Below, piece by piece: positions 22,440-30,899 of a stretch of DNA of 64,000 nucleotides. This DNA is from Gemmatimonadota bacterium (lineage in GTDB: Bacteria > Gemmatimonadota > Gemmatimonadetes > Gemmatimonadales > GWC2-71-9), in the NCBI GenBank assembly GCA_016720805.1, contig JADKJZ010000001.1:1-64000 (forward strand). The letters run 5' to 3'. A model generated the notes under the pieces. That model saw nothing but the letters and a program-made list of their open reading frames with translations, did not search any database and was not told the origin of the DNA. Position 1 is the first letter of the stretch. Each line of letters opens with the position of its first letter. A program made the position numbers and the translations under genes.

Positions 22440-23022
22440 GACCAGCGCCGCGGGCGTGCTCGCCTGGCAGCCGCCCGACCTCCGGACCGTCCCGGCGCCG
22501 TCGGTCGGCGGCGTGGTGTCCACGGGGCCGACCGTCGAGGAAGCCGCCTTCCAGCGCGGGTATGCGCAGGGGCAGGCCGACTACGCCGAAGCGCGCGAAC
22601 ATGAACTGGGTCAGGTGGTCGGTGGGGCCAAGGCGGCGGTGCACGCACTCGAGACCGCCGCCGACACGCTCCGCAGTCAGCTGGCCACCACCGTGCACGC
22701 CCTGGCGCTGGCCATCGCTCGGCATCTGGTGGAGCGCGAACTGACGCAGTCGCCGATCGACGTGCAGCGACTCGTCGAGAAGGCGCTGGCCCTTGCCCCG
22801 ACTTCCGGGCCAGTCGTCGTTCGTCTGAATCCCGGCGACCTCGCCGCGCTGCAGGAGATCGGTGGCACGGCGGCGCTGGCCACGACGGCACTCGAACTGC
22901 GCTGGACCGCCGATGCGACGGTGTCGCGCGGGTCCTGCCTCGTGGAGACCGCCGTCTCGGTGATTGATGGCCGAGTGGACCGCGCGCTGCTTGACCTCTA
23001 CGAGCGCCTCAGCCATGAGTGA
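22420..23022 (+). CDS. fliH: flagellar export apparatus stator protein FliH
   Basis: FliH binds the FliI ATPase and docks it at the C-ring. The 200-residue protein has a charged helical region with small-residue spacing (AFQRGYAQGQADYAEAREHE) and the conserved C-terminal domain (ALAIARHLVERELTQSP, PVVVRLNPGDLAAL, SCLVETAVSVIDGRVD). It overlaps fliG at its 5' end and fliI by 8 bp. Confidence 0.92.
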   Translation: MTKSSPETSAAGVLAWQPPDLRTVPAPSVGGVVSTGPTVEEAAFQRGYAQGQADYAEAREHELGQVVGGAKAAVHALETAADTLRSQLATTVHALALAIARHLVERELTQSPIDVQRLVEKALALAPTSGPVVVRLNPGDLAALQEIGGTAALATTALELRWTADATVSRGSCLVETAVSVIDGRVDRALLDLYERLSHE

Positions 23023-24358
23023 CGTCGCACTGCTCGAGTCGGCGCTCGGTCGCCTCAAGACGTTGCCGCGCCTGGTGCAGCTCGGACGGGTCACGCGCGT
23101 GATCGGACAGGTTGTCGAGGCGTCCCAGGTGCCGGTGGCCGTCGGTGAAGTGTGTCGACTCTCGACGGCGCAGCGCAGTGTGCTGGCGGTGGTCGCGGGC
23201 TTTCATGACCGGGGCATCCTGCTGTTGCCGATCGGGGAGCTCGAGGGCATCCACCCTGGTGCGATGGTGGCACCGCTCGGTCGGTCGCTCTATGTCGCCG
23301 CAGGTCGCGGGCTGATCGGACGGGTGCTCGATGGCCTGGGCCGACCCATCGACGGGCTCGGACCCGTCGGGCCGACCGTCTCGCGCTCCCTCTACAGCGA
23401 TCCGCCGAATCCGCTCGAACGACCCCCGGTCGACACGCCATTCTCCACCGGCGTCCGTGCCCTCGACGGGCTCGAATCGTTCGGCCGAGGGCAGCGCGTC
23501 GGCATCATGGCCGGCTCGGGTGTCGGCAAGAGCGTTCTCCTCGGGATGATTGCGCGCGGCGCGTCGTCCGATGTCAACGTGATCGCCTTGCTCGGCGAAC
23601 GCGGGCGAGAAGTCCGCGAATTCATCGAGCGCGACCTCGGCCCGGAAGGGCTGGCGCGCTCCGTCGTGATTGTCGCCACCTCTGACCAGGCGGCCGTGGT
23701 TCGTGCCACCGGCGCGCTCGTGGCCACGACGATCGCCGAGCACTTCCGCGACGAAGGGAAGGCGGTACTGCTGATGATGGACTCGGTCACCCGCGTGGCG
23801 ATGGCGCTGCGCGAGGTTGGCCTTTCCGTCGGCGAGCCCCCGACGACGAAGGGCTATCCACCCTCGGTCTTTGCGGCGCTGCCGCGCCTGCTCGAGCGGG
23901 CGGGCAACGGGCGCATTGGCAGTATCACGGCGCTCTACACGGTGCTGGTCGAGGGCGACGACTTCAACGAGCCGGTGGCCGACGCGGCCCGATCGATTCT
24001 CGATGGTCACGTGGTGCTGGCGCGGCGCCTCGCGGCGGCGAAGCAGTTTCCGGCGATCGACGTGCTCGAAAGCGTGAGCCGGGTGCGCGATGCCGTGGTC
24101 GATCCCGAACACCGCGCCGCGGCGAACACGTTGATCCGCCTCGAAGCGGCGTTTCATGCGCACGAGGACCTGATCTCGGTGGGTGCCTACAAGCCGGGCG
24201 CGAACCGCGCCGTCGACACCGCGCTGGCGATCCGCCCCGAGATGCTGGCGCTGCTCCAACAGCGCCCCGATGAACCGAGTCGCTTCGCGCTGGCGCGCGA
24301 TGCGGTGGTCGCGCTGGCGCATCGCGCCACGCTGATCGAGCAGGGAGGCACACCGTGA
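23015..24358 (+). CDS. fliI: flagellum-specific ATPase FliI
   Basis: FliI is the F1-beta-like ATPase of the flagellar type III export system. The 447-residue protein has Walker A AGSGVGKS, Walker B VLLMMDSVTRVAMALREVGL and the family motif GEPPTTKGYPPSVFA. The ATG at 23015 gives the usual N-terminus and overlaps the end of fliH. It is followed by fliJ with a GTGA overlap. Confidence 0.97.
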   Translation: MSDVALLESALGRLKTLPRLVQLGRVTRVIGQVVEASQVPVAVGEVCRLSTAQRSVLAVVAGFHDRGILLLPIGELEGIHPGAMVAPLGRSLYVAAGRGLIGRVLDGLGRPIDGLGPVGPTVSRSLYSDPPNPLERPPVDTPFSTGVRALDGLESFGRGQRVGIMAGSGVGKSVLLGMIARGASSDVNVIALLGERGREVREFIERDLGPEGLARSVVIVATSDQAAVVRATGALVATTIAEHFRDEGKAVLLMMDSVTRVAMALREVGLSVGEPPTTKGYPPSVFAALPRLLERAGNGRIGSITALYTVLVEGDDFNEPVADAARSILDGHVVLARRLAAAKQFPAIDVLESVSRVRDAVVDPEHRAAANTLIRLEAAFHAHEDLISVGAYKPGANRAVDTALAIRPEMLALLQQRPDEPSRFALARDAVVALAHRATLIEQGGTP

Positions 24359-24816
24359 AGCCATTCAAGTTTTCGCTCCAGCGCATCCTGGACCTGCGCG
24401 CCGCCGCCGAACGGCAGCAGGCGTCGGCCCTGGGTGATGCCCTGCAACACGAGGCGACGCAGCGCCGCACCTCCGAGGCGCGGGCCGAACAACTCGAGCA
24501 GGTGCATGAGCAGGTGGAGCAGCAGACCGGGACGCATCCGGCCGCGGCGGGATTGCATCACGCCTATCGGCTGACGGTCGACGCCGCCGAGGCGCGGCTC
24601 GAGGCCGTCGAGGAGGCGCTGCGCGAAGCAGAGGGCCGGCGGGCGGAGGAAGACCAGCTCTTCGCGGAAGCCCGGATGGCGCGGCGCACGTTGGAGAAGT
24701 TGCGCGAGCGTCGCGAGGCCGACCACGCGCTCGAAACGGGGCGCGAGGAACAGCGCGACCTCGACGAGCTCACTCGCCGTTCGCCGAAGGATCCGGACAT
24801 GGAGCGCACCGCATGA
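24355..24816 (+). CDS. fliJ: flagellar export protein FliJ
   Basis: FliJ is the central coiled coil of the export ATPase and a chaperone escort. The 153-residue protein starts MKPFKFSLQRILDLRAAAER (GTG at 24355), the family signature, and is then one long charged coiled coil. It lies between fliI and a MotE-like gene, each with a 4-bp overlap. Confidence 0.9.
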   Translation: MKPFKFSLQRILDLRAAAERQQASALGDALQHEATQRRTSEARAEQLEQVHEQVEQQTGTHPAAAGLHHAYRLTVDAAEARLEAVEEALREAEGRRAEEDQLFAEARMARRTLEKLRERREADHALETGREEQRDLDELTRRSPKDPDMERTA

Positions 24817-25313
24817 AGATCGCCGTCGTCGTCCCAGTGGCACTCGTCCTTGGCCTCGGCCTCGGCACCGCGGCGGGGCGCATGCTGCACCCGCCCGAGG
24901 CCCCGGCTGCCGAGCACGATTCCTCCGGAGCGGAGGCGAAGGACTCGCTGAAACCGGAAACCGCTCCCCACGAAGGAGAAAAGCCGGCCGAGGCACCGGC
25001 CGCCGACAGCGGCCACGCTGCCATGACGCCGGTGCCGCTCGACGCCACGCCGGCCCCCGTGACGACGACCCCCGTCGTCCCGGCCGGCACCAAGGCGACG
25101 CCTGCGGCGGATGTGCAGCGGATGGCGAAGATCTTCGATCGGCTCCCCGCCGCCGACGCGGCCGCGCTGGTGGCACAGATGAGCGACGCGGAGCTGGAAG
25201 GGGTGCTGCGAACGATGGACGTGGCCAAGGCAGGCGACCTGATCGCCGCGCTTCCCAAGCCGCGTGGTGCGGCGCTCAGCAAACGGCTGCTCGCGCCGCC
25301 GGCAAAACCGTGA
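24813..25313 (+). CDS. MotE/MgtE-N-like flagellar protein
   Basis: The 166-residue protein has one N-terminal membrane helix (KIAVVVPVALVLGLGLGTAAG), a long Ala/Pro/Glu-rich linker, and a C-terminal helical repeat domain of the MgtE N type (KIFDRLPAADAAALVAQMSD, ELEGVLRTMDVAKAGDLIAA). Proteins of this layout after fliJ are known as MotE and act as chaperones of the periplasmic stator scaffold in epsilonproteobacteria. Function here is inferred from layout. It overlaps fliJ by ATGA, and fliK starts on its stop codon. Confidence 0.7.
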   Translation: MKIAVVVPVALVLGLGLGTAAGRMLHPPEAPAAEHDSSGAEAKDSLKPETAPHEGEKPAEAPAADSGHAAMTPVPLDATPAPVTTTPVVPAGTKATPAADVQRMAKIFDRLPAADAAALVAQMSDAELEGVLRTMDVAKAGDLIAALPKPRGAALSKRLLAPPAKP

Positions 25314-26851
25314 TGACCGCCGCGATTGGCAGTGCGCTGCCGCTCCAGAGCGCTCCGGCCCAGGGTGAAGGCGACGTTGTCGACCCGGCGGCGGCGCAGC
25401 CGTTTCTTGCGGCCCTCGCGGCCGCGGTGGCCGCGCCGATCGCCCCGCCGAAGCCGCTCCTCGTGGCGGTGGTCGCCACGGAACAGGCCGACGCGGAAGG
25501 TGTCGTGGACGGCGAGGCGTCGGGGGAGAGCGGCGACGATGCGCGCGTCGACGATGCGGCGCCGACTCGGCCGCCTGCCTCGGAGGCGGATGCCTCGCAG
25601 ACGAAGGGCACGCTCCTCCGGGTACTGGTCGCCGAGCGGGCGGCGCCGGATGCGTCCGCGGTCCGTAGCGTGCCGCCTTCGGCCGTCTCGGGCGGGGACG
25701 CGTCGACCGACAAGGCGGCGGAGGGTGATGCGTCATCGTCGCACGACAAGGCGCTCGGCCACGGCGATCGCGCGGAGCATGCGCTTGTGCTCCCCGTGGC
25801 TGCTGAGTCGCCTGCGGCGACACCATCGCTCACGATGTGGCAGGCTGCGGTGCAGGCCCAGGCCGCACCGGCTCGCGCAGCGGACTCTGACCACGCTCCG
25901 GCGCTCGATGCACCACCTGCGGCACCGTTCCGCACGCCCGCCACTGGAAGCGGTGAAGCAGGCCGCCCGCCGGCCAACGCCACCAGCGTGGCCGCCGGGG
26001 TGCTGGCGGCGATGCACGCCGCACACGTGGCGCAGGCGGACGACGCACGCGCCAGTGCGCCCATGGTGGAGTTCGCGGAGCAGGTGGTTGCGACACTGAC
26101 GCTGCAGGGCGGCGTCTCCCCCGGGGTGGAGCAGGCCGGTGCCGACATGCCGGCTGGCGCAGCGAAGGCCATGGTCGACGCCGGAGACTCCGCACCGTTG
26201 CCGACACCACAACGCGTGTTGGTGACCGCGCGTCCTGCCACCACGCAGGGCGAGCACGACGCGACGAGCGACGGTCGACACGATGCTCCCGGCGAGGAGC
26301 GTCACGCGGTGGCGGCACCTCCGCTCGAGGGGGTCGAGGCACCGATGACGATGGCGCGGGCACCGTGGCCCGGGGGCGAAACGTCGACGCCGACAAAGGT
26401 CATCGATACCGCGCGACCGACGGCCGAGGTGCATCGGACGATGGAGCCCCCGGCCACACCACCGACGCCGACTTCGCAGGTGACGGTGGAACTGGATGCC
26501 GAACGCACCGGTGTGCAGCGCGTGCGGGTGGCGGTGCGCGGCGACGTGGTGCACGCGACGCTGGTGACCGATCGGGGCGGGGTCGAGGCGATGCGGCCGC
26601 AACTCGACGACCTCCGGCATGCCTTGGAGGGTCAGGGATTCCGCGAGGCGCATGTCCAGGTGCGGATGGCGGGCGACGGCACGCCGGCGGCGGTGGGTGG
26701 CGCCACGGCGGAGCTGCGGCTCCGCAACGACGCCCCGTCGCGGGCGCCCGATGGCTCGAGCAGCGAGCAGCAGCCCCGTGGTCGGCAGCGCGGCCAGGAT
26801 CAGCACCCGCCAGCCGGCGGTCAACCAGATTTTGAGGAGGAGATCCTGTGA
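25313..26851 (+). CDS. fliK: flagellar hook-length control protein FliK
   Basis: FliK is the molecular ruler that switches export from hook to filament proteins. The 512-residue protein has a long Ala/Pro/Asp-rich disordered ruler region and the C-terminal Flg_hook domain (about residues 385-460: VTVELDAERTGVQRVRVAV, then LRHALEGQGFREAHVQVRM), followed by a disordered Gln/Gly tail. The ATG at 25313 shares a base with the previous stop. It overlaps flgD by 4 bp. Confidence 0.88.
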   Translation: MTAAIGSALPLQSAPAQGEGDVVDPAAAQPFLAALAAAVAAPIAPPKPLLVAVVATEQADAEGVVDGEASGESGDDARVDDAAPTRPPASEADASQTKGTLLRVLVAERAAPDASAVRSVPPSAVSGGDASTDKAAEGDASSSHDKALGHGDRAEHALVLPVAAESPAATPSLTMWQAAVQAQAAPARAADSDHAPALDAPPAAPFRTPATGSGEAGRPPANATSVAAGVLAAMHAAHVAQADDARASAPMVEFAEQVVATLTLQGGVSPGVEQAGADMPAGAAKAMVDAGDSAPLPTPQRVLVTARPATTQGEHDATSDGRHDAPGEERHAVAAPPLEGVEAPMTMARAPWPGGETSTPTKVIDTARPTAEVHRTMEPPATPPTPTSQVTVELDAERTGVQRVRVAVRGDVVHATLVTDRGGVEAMRPQLDDLRHALEGQGFREAHVQVRMAGDGTPAAVGGATAELRLRNDAPSRAPDGSSSEQQPRGRQRGQDQHPPAGGQPDFEEEIL

Positions 26852-27564
26852 CGACACCTGTCACCAACACCGGGACTGCGGCCCCCAAGTCGACGGACAC
26901 CGGCAGTCTGGCCGGCAAGGCCGTGCTCGGCAAAGATGATTTTCTGCGCATCCTGGTGACCCAGCTGCGCAATCAGGATCCGTTGAATCCGATGGAGGGG
27001 ACCGAGTTCGCCACGCAGTTGGCGCAATTCTCCTCGGTCGAACAGCTGATCCAGATGGGTGAGGCGATGACCGCCTCCACAGCCGCCACCACCGAGCTCA
27101 AGCTGACGGCGCAGACGACGCTCGGCGCCACGATGGTCGGGCGCGACGTGCTGCTCGAGGGCTCGAAGGTCACCGTGGATGGCGACAATCCGAGTCGGGT
27201 CACCTTCGACCTTGGCGCGAATGCCGCGGACGTGACGGTGCGGATCCTTGACGCGAAGGGGAAGGCCGTGCTCACGCAGGATGTCGGCTCGCTGGCGTCC
27301 GGCCGCCGCACGGTGACGCTCGACACCGACAAGCTTGCCGACGGCACCTACAGCTACGACGTGGTCGCCAAGGATGCCGCCGCGAAGGCGGTCACGGCTA
27401 CGCCGTTCACCCGTGGTCGGGTCGACGGCATGGCCTTCAGCGGGGGGACGATCTCCCTGCGCGTGAACGGGACGCTCGTCCCGATGCTCGATGTCATCGA
27501 AGTGCTGGCCGCCCCGAACGCGGCTGCGAGCGTTCCCACACCTCAGGAGCCTACCACCCCATGA
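26848..27564 (+). CDS. flgD: flagellar hook assembly (scaffold) protein FlgD
   Basis: FlgD caps the growing hook. The 238-residue protein (GTG start at 26848) has the N-terminal motif GKDDFLRILVTQLRNQDPLN followed by EFATQLAQFSSVEQL, a FlgD Ig-like domain (DVTVRILDAKGKAVLTQDVG) and a Tudor-like C-terminal part (VTATPFTRGRVDGM). Both neighbours overlap it by 4 bp. Confidence 0.94.
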   Translation: MTTPVTNTGTAAPKSTDTGSLAGKAVLGKDDFLRILVTQLRNQDPLNPMEGTEFATQLAQFSSVEQLIQMGEAMTASTAATTELKLTAQTTLGATMVGRDVLLEGSKVTVDGDNPSRVTFDLGANAADVTVRILDAKGKAVLTQDVGSLASGRRTVTLDTDKLADGTYSYDVVAKDAAAKAVTATPFTRGRVDGMAFSGGTISLRVNGTLVPMLDVIEVLAAPNAAASVPTPQEPTTP

Positions 27565-28811
27565 TGCGATCCCTCTTTGCCGGCGTGTCCGGCTTGCGGA
27601 ACCACCAGACGCGACTTGACGTCATCGGCAACAACATTGCCAACGTCAACACCGTGGCCTTCAAGGCCTCGCGCGTCACGTTCAAGGAAGCCTTTGCCCA
27701 GCTGTTGCAGGGCGCGTCCCGCCCGCCCGGTGACCTCGGCGGCGTGAACCCGATCCAGATCGGTTCGGGCATGAACATCGGCTCGATCGACCAGCTCTTC
27801 ACGCAGGGCACGCTGGAGTCGACGGGGCAGAACACCGACCTCGCCATCCAGGGCGACTCCTTCTTCGTGGTGGGCAACGGCAACCGCCGCTTCTACACCC
27901 GCGCGGGCGCCTTCCAGCTCGACGCCGATGGCCGGATGATCGCGCCCACCAACGGCTTCGTGGTCCAGGGGATCAACGCCAACTCGGCCGGCGTCTTCTC
28001 CTCCTCGTCGTCAATCACCGACATCATCCTGCCGCTCGGGCAGATCACGCCGGCGAACATCACCACCGTGGCGCAGATGCGCGGCAATCTCAACGCCTCG
28101 GCGGCGATCGGCGACACGCACGCGATGGGTGTCACGGTGTACGACGGCGTCGGCACCCCGCACCAGCTCGACATCACCTTCACCAACACGGCCCCGGGCG
28201 CGTGGGATTGGTCGGTGACCAGCGGCACGGCGACGCTGCCGCTGACCTCCGGCACGGCGACCTTCGGCACGGCCGGTGAGTTGCTGACCTTCACCTATCC
28301 GGGTGGCGGGGCCGTGTTGACGGTCACGCCGACGGGCGCCGGTGCGCCATTCGACATCACCTTCGACGCGGGCACCATCGGCGATGTCGATGGGCTGGCA
28401 GGCTTCTCGAACGCCTCGAACGCCGTCATCCGCTCACAGGACGGCTATCAGTCGGGCGACCTCGAGTCGATCGCGATCGACAAGAACGGCGTGGTCACCG
28501 GCTTCTTCACGAACGGGGTGACCCAGGCGCTGGCGCAGATCGCCCTCGCCCGCTTCAACAACCCCTCGGGCCTGCTGCGACAGGGCGACAACATGTTCAC
28601 CGAGTCGGCCAACTCCGGCCTGCCGGTCCTCGGCTTCGCCGGGACGAGCGACACGTCCAGCATCACCCCGGGCGCGCTCGAGAACTCGAACGTGGACCTG
28701 TCGCAGGAATTCACCTCGATGATCATTACCCAGCGCGGCTTCCAGGCCAACGCCCGGGTGATCACCACATCGGACGAGATGCTGCAGGAGCTGGTGAACC
28801 TCAAGCGGTAA
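27561..28811 (+). CDS. flgE: flagellar hook protein FlgE
   Basis: FlgE builds the hook. The 416-residue protein has the rod/hook N-terminus (MMRSLFAGVSGLRNHQTRLD, VIGNNIANVNTVAFKASR), the GTLESTGQNTDLAIQGDSFF segment, a central D2 domain and the C-terminal helix (GALENSNVDLSQEFTSMIIT, QRGFQANARVITTSDEMLQE). It ends the rod-hook operon and is followed by a hairpin terminator. Confidence 0.96.
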   Translation: MMRSLFAGVSGLRNHQTRLDVIGNNIANVNTVAFKASRVTFKEAFAQLLQGASRPPGDLGGVNPIQIGSGMNIGSIDQLFTQGTLESTGQNTDLAIQGDSFFVVGNGNRRFYTRAGAFQLDADGRMIAPTNGFVVQGINANSAGVFSSSSSITDIILPLGQITPANITTVAQMRGNLNASAAIGDTHAMGVTVYDGVGTPHQLDITFTNTAPGAWDWSVTSGTATLPLTSGTATFGTAGELLTFTYPGGGAVLTVTPTGAGAPFDITFDAGTIGDVDGLAGFSNASNAVIRSQDGYQSGDLESIAIDKNGVVTGFFTNGVTQALAQIALARFNNPSGLLRQGDNMFTESANSGLPVLGFAGTSDTSSITPGALENSNVDLSQEFTSMIITQRGFQANARVITTSDEMLQELVNLKR

Positions 28812-28833
28812 TCGCCGGCAGCAGAACTTCTGA

Positions 28834-28868
28834 GGGCGACTCCGGCAGCAGGCAGGCCGGGGTCGCCC
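28834..28868 (+). terminator. terminator after flgE
   Basis: GGGCGAC, one unpaired T, then CCGGC pairs with GCCGG, one unpaired G, then GTCGCCC (28834-28868). It lies 23 bp after the flgE stop and before the fliL promoter, so it separates the two operons. There is no strong U tract. Confidence 0.6.
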
Positions 28869-28960
28869 TCGTGGCGTGTCCGGCAACTCTCGCCGCCCCG
28901 GCGGCAGTCTCTTCCCGTCGCCGACCGGCACGGCTGGGGGCCGGCCCGCGAGGGCCCGGT

Positions 28961-28970
28961 CAACTCGTTG
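28961..28970. promoter_or_regulatory. candidate activator site upstream of fliL
   Basis: CAACTCGTTG is a CAAC-N2-GTTG inverted repeat ending 34 bp before the -24 GG of the fliL promoter, the same distance as the related element before flgB. Confidence 0.35.
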
Positions 28971-29002
28971 TCCTGACGTGAGATACGCCGTGTCGAAACG
29001 CA

Positions 29003-29018
29003 TGGCACTGCCGTTGCC
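29003..29018 (+). promoter_or_regulatory. sigma-54 promoter of the fliL operon
   Basis: TGGCACTGCCGTTGCC matches TGGCACG-N4-TTGC(A/T) almost fully, with GG (29004-29005) and GC (29016-29017) 10 bp apart, 44 bp before the fliL start. Confidence 0.8.
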
Positions 29019-29061
29019 ATAGATCGCGCGCGACAGCACGTGTCCCCGTGAGGAGTCCCCG

Positions 29062-29547
29062 ATGGCCGATCCGATCACCGAAGATGTTCCCGCCGCCTCT
29101 GGTGGCAAGCTCCCGATCATCGCGGCCGCTGGCGCGCTGCTGGTCGGCGTGGCGGCCGGGATGTTCGTGATCGCGCCGCGCCTCCCGGGGGCCGCCCCGG
29201 CCGCGGCCGAGGCGGGCGCGGCGGAAGGGAAGGAGGGCGAGGTCCCGAAGAAGGTGCTCTTTCAGCTCGAGAATGTGATCGTCAATCCGGCGGGCTCGCA
29301 GGGGCAGCGCTTCATTGTGGCCACCGTCGCCTTCGAAGTCGCCTCCGAGCAGATCCGCAACGTCCTGCACGAGTCCGAGACTCAGATCCGTGATGCGGTC
29401 ACCGGCGTCCTCGAGAAGAAGACGGTGGATGAGCTGCTCGCGGTCGGAGCCCGGGACTCGCTCCGCAGCGCCTTTGCGGAGGTCGTCAAGCCGTATCTCA
29501 AGGGCGAAAAGGTCCAGGTCTTCATTCCACAGTTCCTGGTGCAGTAG
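29062..29547 (+). CDS. fliL: flagellar basal body-associated protein FliL
   Basis: FliL is a single-pass inner-membrane protein that surrounds the stator and supports torque. The 161-residue protein has one helix (KLPIIAAAGALLVGVAAGMF, residues 16-35), an Ala/Glu linker, then the SPFH-like periplasmic domain (VIVNPAGSQGQRFIVATVAF, IRDAVTGVLEKKTVDELLAV). It heads the switch/export-gate operon. fliM follows without a gap. Confidence 0.94.
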   Translation: MADPITEDVPAASGGKLPIIAAAGALLVGVAAGMFVIAPRLPGAAPAAAEAGAAEGKEGEVPKKVLFQLENVIVNPAGSQGQRFIVATVAFEVASEQIRNVLHESETQIRDAVTGVLEKKTVDELLAVGARDSLRSAFAEVVKPYLKGEKVQVFIPQFLVQ

Positions 29548-30555
29548 GTGGCCACCCCGGACCCGCTCTCGCAGCAGGACGTCGATTCGCTGCTCAAAGG
29601 TGCGACTCGTCCCGCCGCGCCGACCGAGGTGGTGCCCTACAACTTCCGTCGCCCGCCGCGGATCTCGCGTGAGCGGCAGGCCGCGCTCGACGCCATGCAC
29701 GAGCGGCTCGCCAGCGGCCTGCAGGGCGTCTTTTCCTCACGCCTCCGCCGCAATGTCGACATCGGCGTGGTCAGCGTGGTCCAGGCGACCTTCGGCGAAT
29801 TCCTCCTCGCCCTGAGCACGCCGTGCGCGGCCTACATCGTCGAGCTGGGCGACGAGCGGAGCTCGAGCGGGGTCGTGGACTTCGATCCCGAGCTCGCGGC
29901 GTTTCTGGTCGACCGACTCTTCGGCGGCACCGGCGAAACGCCCGGGCCGCGGCGCGCGCTGACCGCCCTGGAACAGGGCGTGCTTGGCGACCTGACCGAC
30001 CGGCTCCTCGCCCAGCTGCAGACCGCCTACGCCGACACGGTGCCGATCGCGCCGCGCCGCGGCGGCTTCGAGGCGGTGGCGGATTCGCTGCATGTCGCCG
30101 GCCGGGAAGACAACGTCCTGATCGTGATCCTCGAGGTGAAGGGCGGGCCGAGCACCGGCTACCTCACCCTCTGCCTGCTGCTCACGGCGTTCGAGCGCTT
30201 CCTGCAGGAGAAGGCCGGACCGCAACTACAGGCTCCGCGTGGCCGCCCCGAGGACATTGCCCAGGCGCGCCAACTGATCGATGGCCACGTCCGATCGGCC
30301 GGCGTGCCGATCGCCGTGCGCCTTCCCGAGTTCCGAATCTCGGCGCTCGACGTCGCGCTGCTCCGCGAGGGCCAGCTGCTCGAGACGGGTCAGTCCGCCT
30401 CGGGCGAAGTCGAATTGCACGTGAATGGCCGTCGCCTCGCGCTGGGCCACCTCGGCCGCCAGCAGGGCTTTGTCGGCCTGCGCATCACCGGGTGGACGCC
30501 GACCACCGAACCACTCCCCGCCACTCGACCCTCTCGCAGGAAGCGTCCCGGATGA
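29548..30555 (+). CDS. fliM: flagellar motor switch protein FliM
   Basis: FliM forms the C-ring wall and binds CheY-P. The 335-residue protein (GTG at 29548) has the N-terminal CheY-binding motif LSQQDVDSLLKG at residues 7-18, the CheC-like middle domain and a C-terminal SpoA domain (ISALDVALLREGQLLETGQ). The intact CheY motif implies that chemotaxis genes exist elsewhere in the genome. It overlaps fliN by ATGA. Confidence 0.95.
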   Translation: MATPDPLSQQDVDSLLKGATRPAAPTEVVPYNFRRPPRISRERQAALDAMHERLASGLQGVFSSRLRRNVDIGVVSVVQATFGEFLLALSTPCAAYIVELGDERSSSGVVDFDPELAAFLVDRLFGGTGETPGPRRALTALEQGVLGDLTDRLLAQLQTAYADTVPIAPRRGGFEAVADSLHVAGREDNVLIVILEVKGGPSTGYLTLCLLLTAFERFLQEKAGPQLQAPRGRPEDIAQARQLIDGHVRSAGVPIAVRLPEFRISALDVALLREGQLLETGQSASGEVELHVNGRRLALGHLGRQQGFVGLRITGWTPTTEPLPATRPSRRKRPG

Positions 30556-30896
30556 CCGGACCGTCCACGCCGTCCCCCGCACCCGCCGCACTCGACGAAC
30601 TCGGCCTCGGCACCGCCGCTGCTGGCGGCGCCAAGCTCGAGTCGTTGCTCGACATGATGCTGCCGGTGGCGATCGAATTCGGCCGCACCAGCATGGCCAT
30701 CCAGGAAGTGCTCGACCTCGGGCCCGGCTCCGTCATCCAGCTGGACCGGATGGTGGGCGAGCCGGTCGACATCTTCGTCAGCGATCGTCGGCTCGCCGAG
30801 GGCGAGGTCGTCGTGGTGGGCGAGCACTTCGGCGTCCGGATCACGCGGGTGCTCTCGTTGCCGCGCGACGCGGCGCCGCGCACCGGGGGACGCTAA
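30552..30896 (+). CDS. fliN: flagellar motor switch protein FliN
   Basis: FliN forms the base of the C-ring and binds FliH. The 114-residue protein has a short disordered lead and the SpoA domain: LLDMMLPVAIEFGRTSMAIQ, EVLDLGPGSVIQLDRMVGEP, VDIFVSDRRLAEGEVVVVGE, then FGVRITRVL. Length is normal. fliOP starts 3 bp later. Confidence 0.95.
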   Translation: MTGPSTPSPAPAALDELGLGTAAAGGAKLESLLDMMLPVAIEFGRTSMAIQEVLDLGPGSVIQLDRMVGEPVDIFVSDRRLAEGEVVVVGEHFGVRITRVLSLPRDAAPRTGGR

Positions 30897-30899
30897 AGC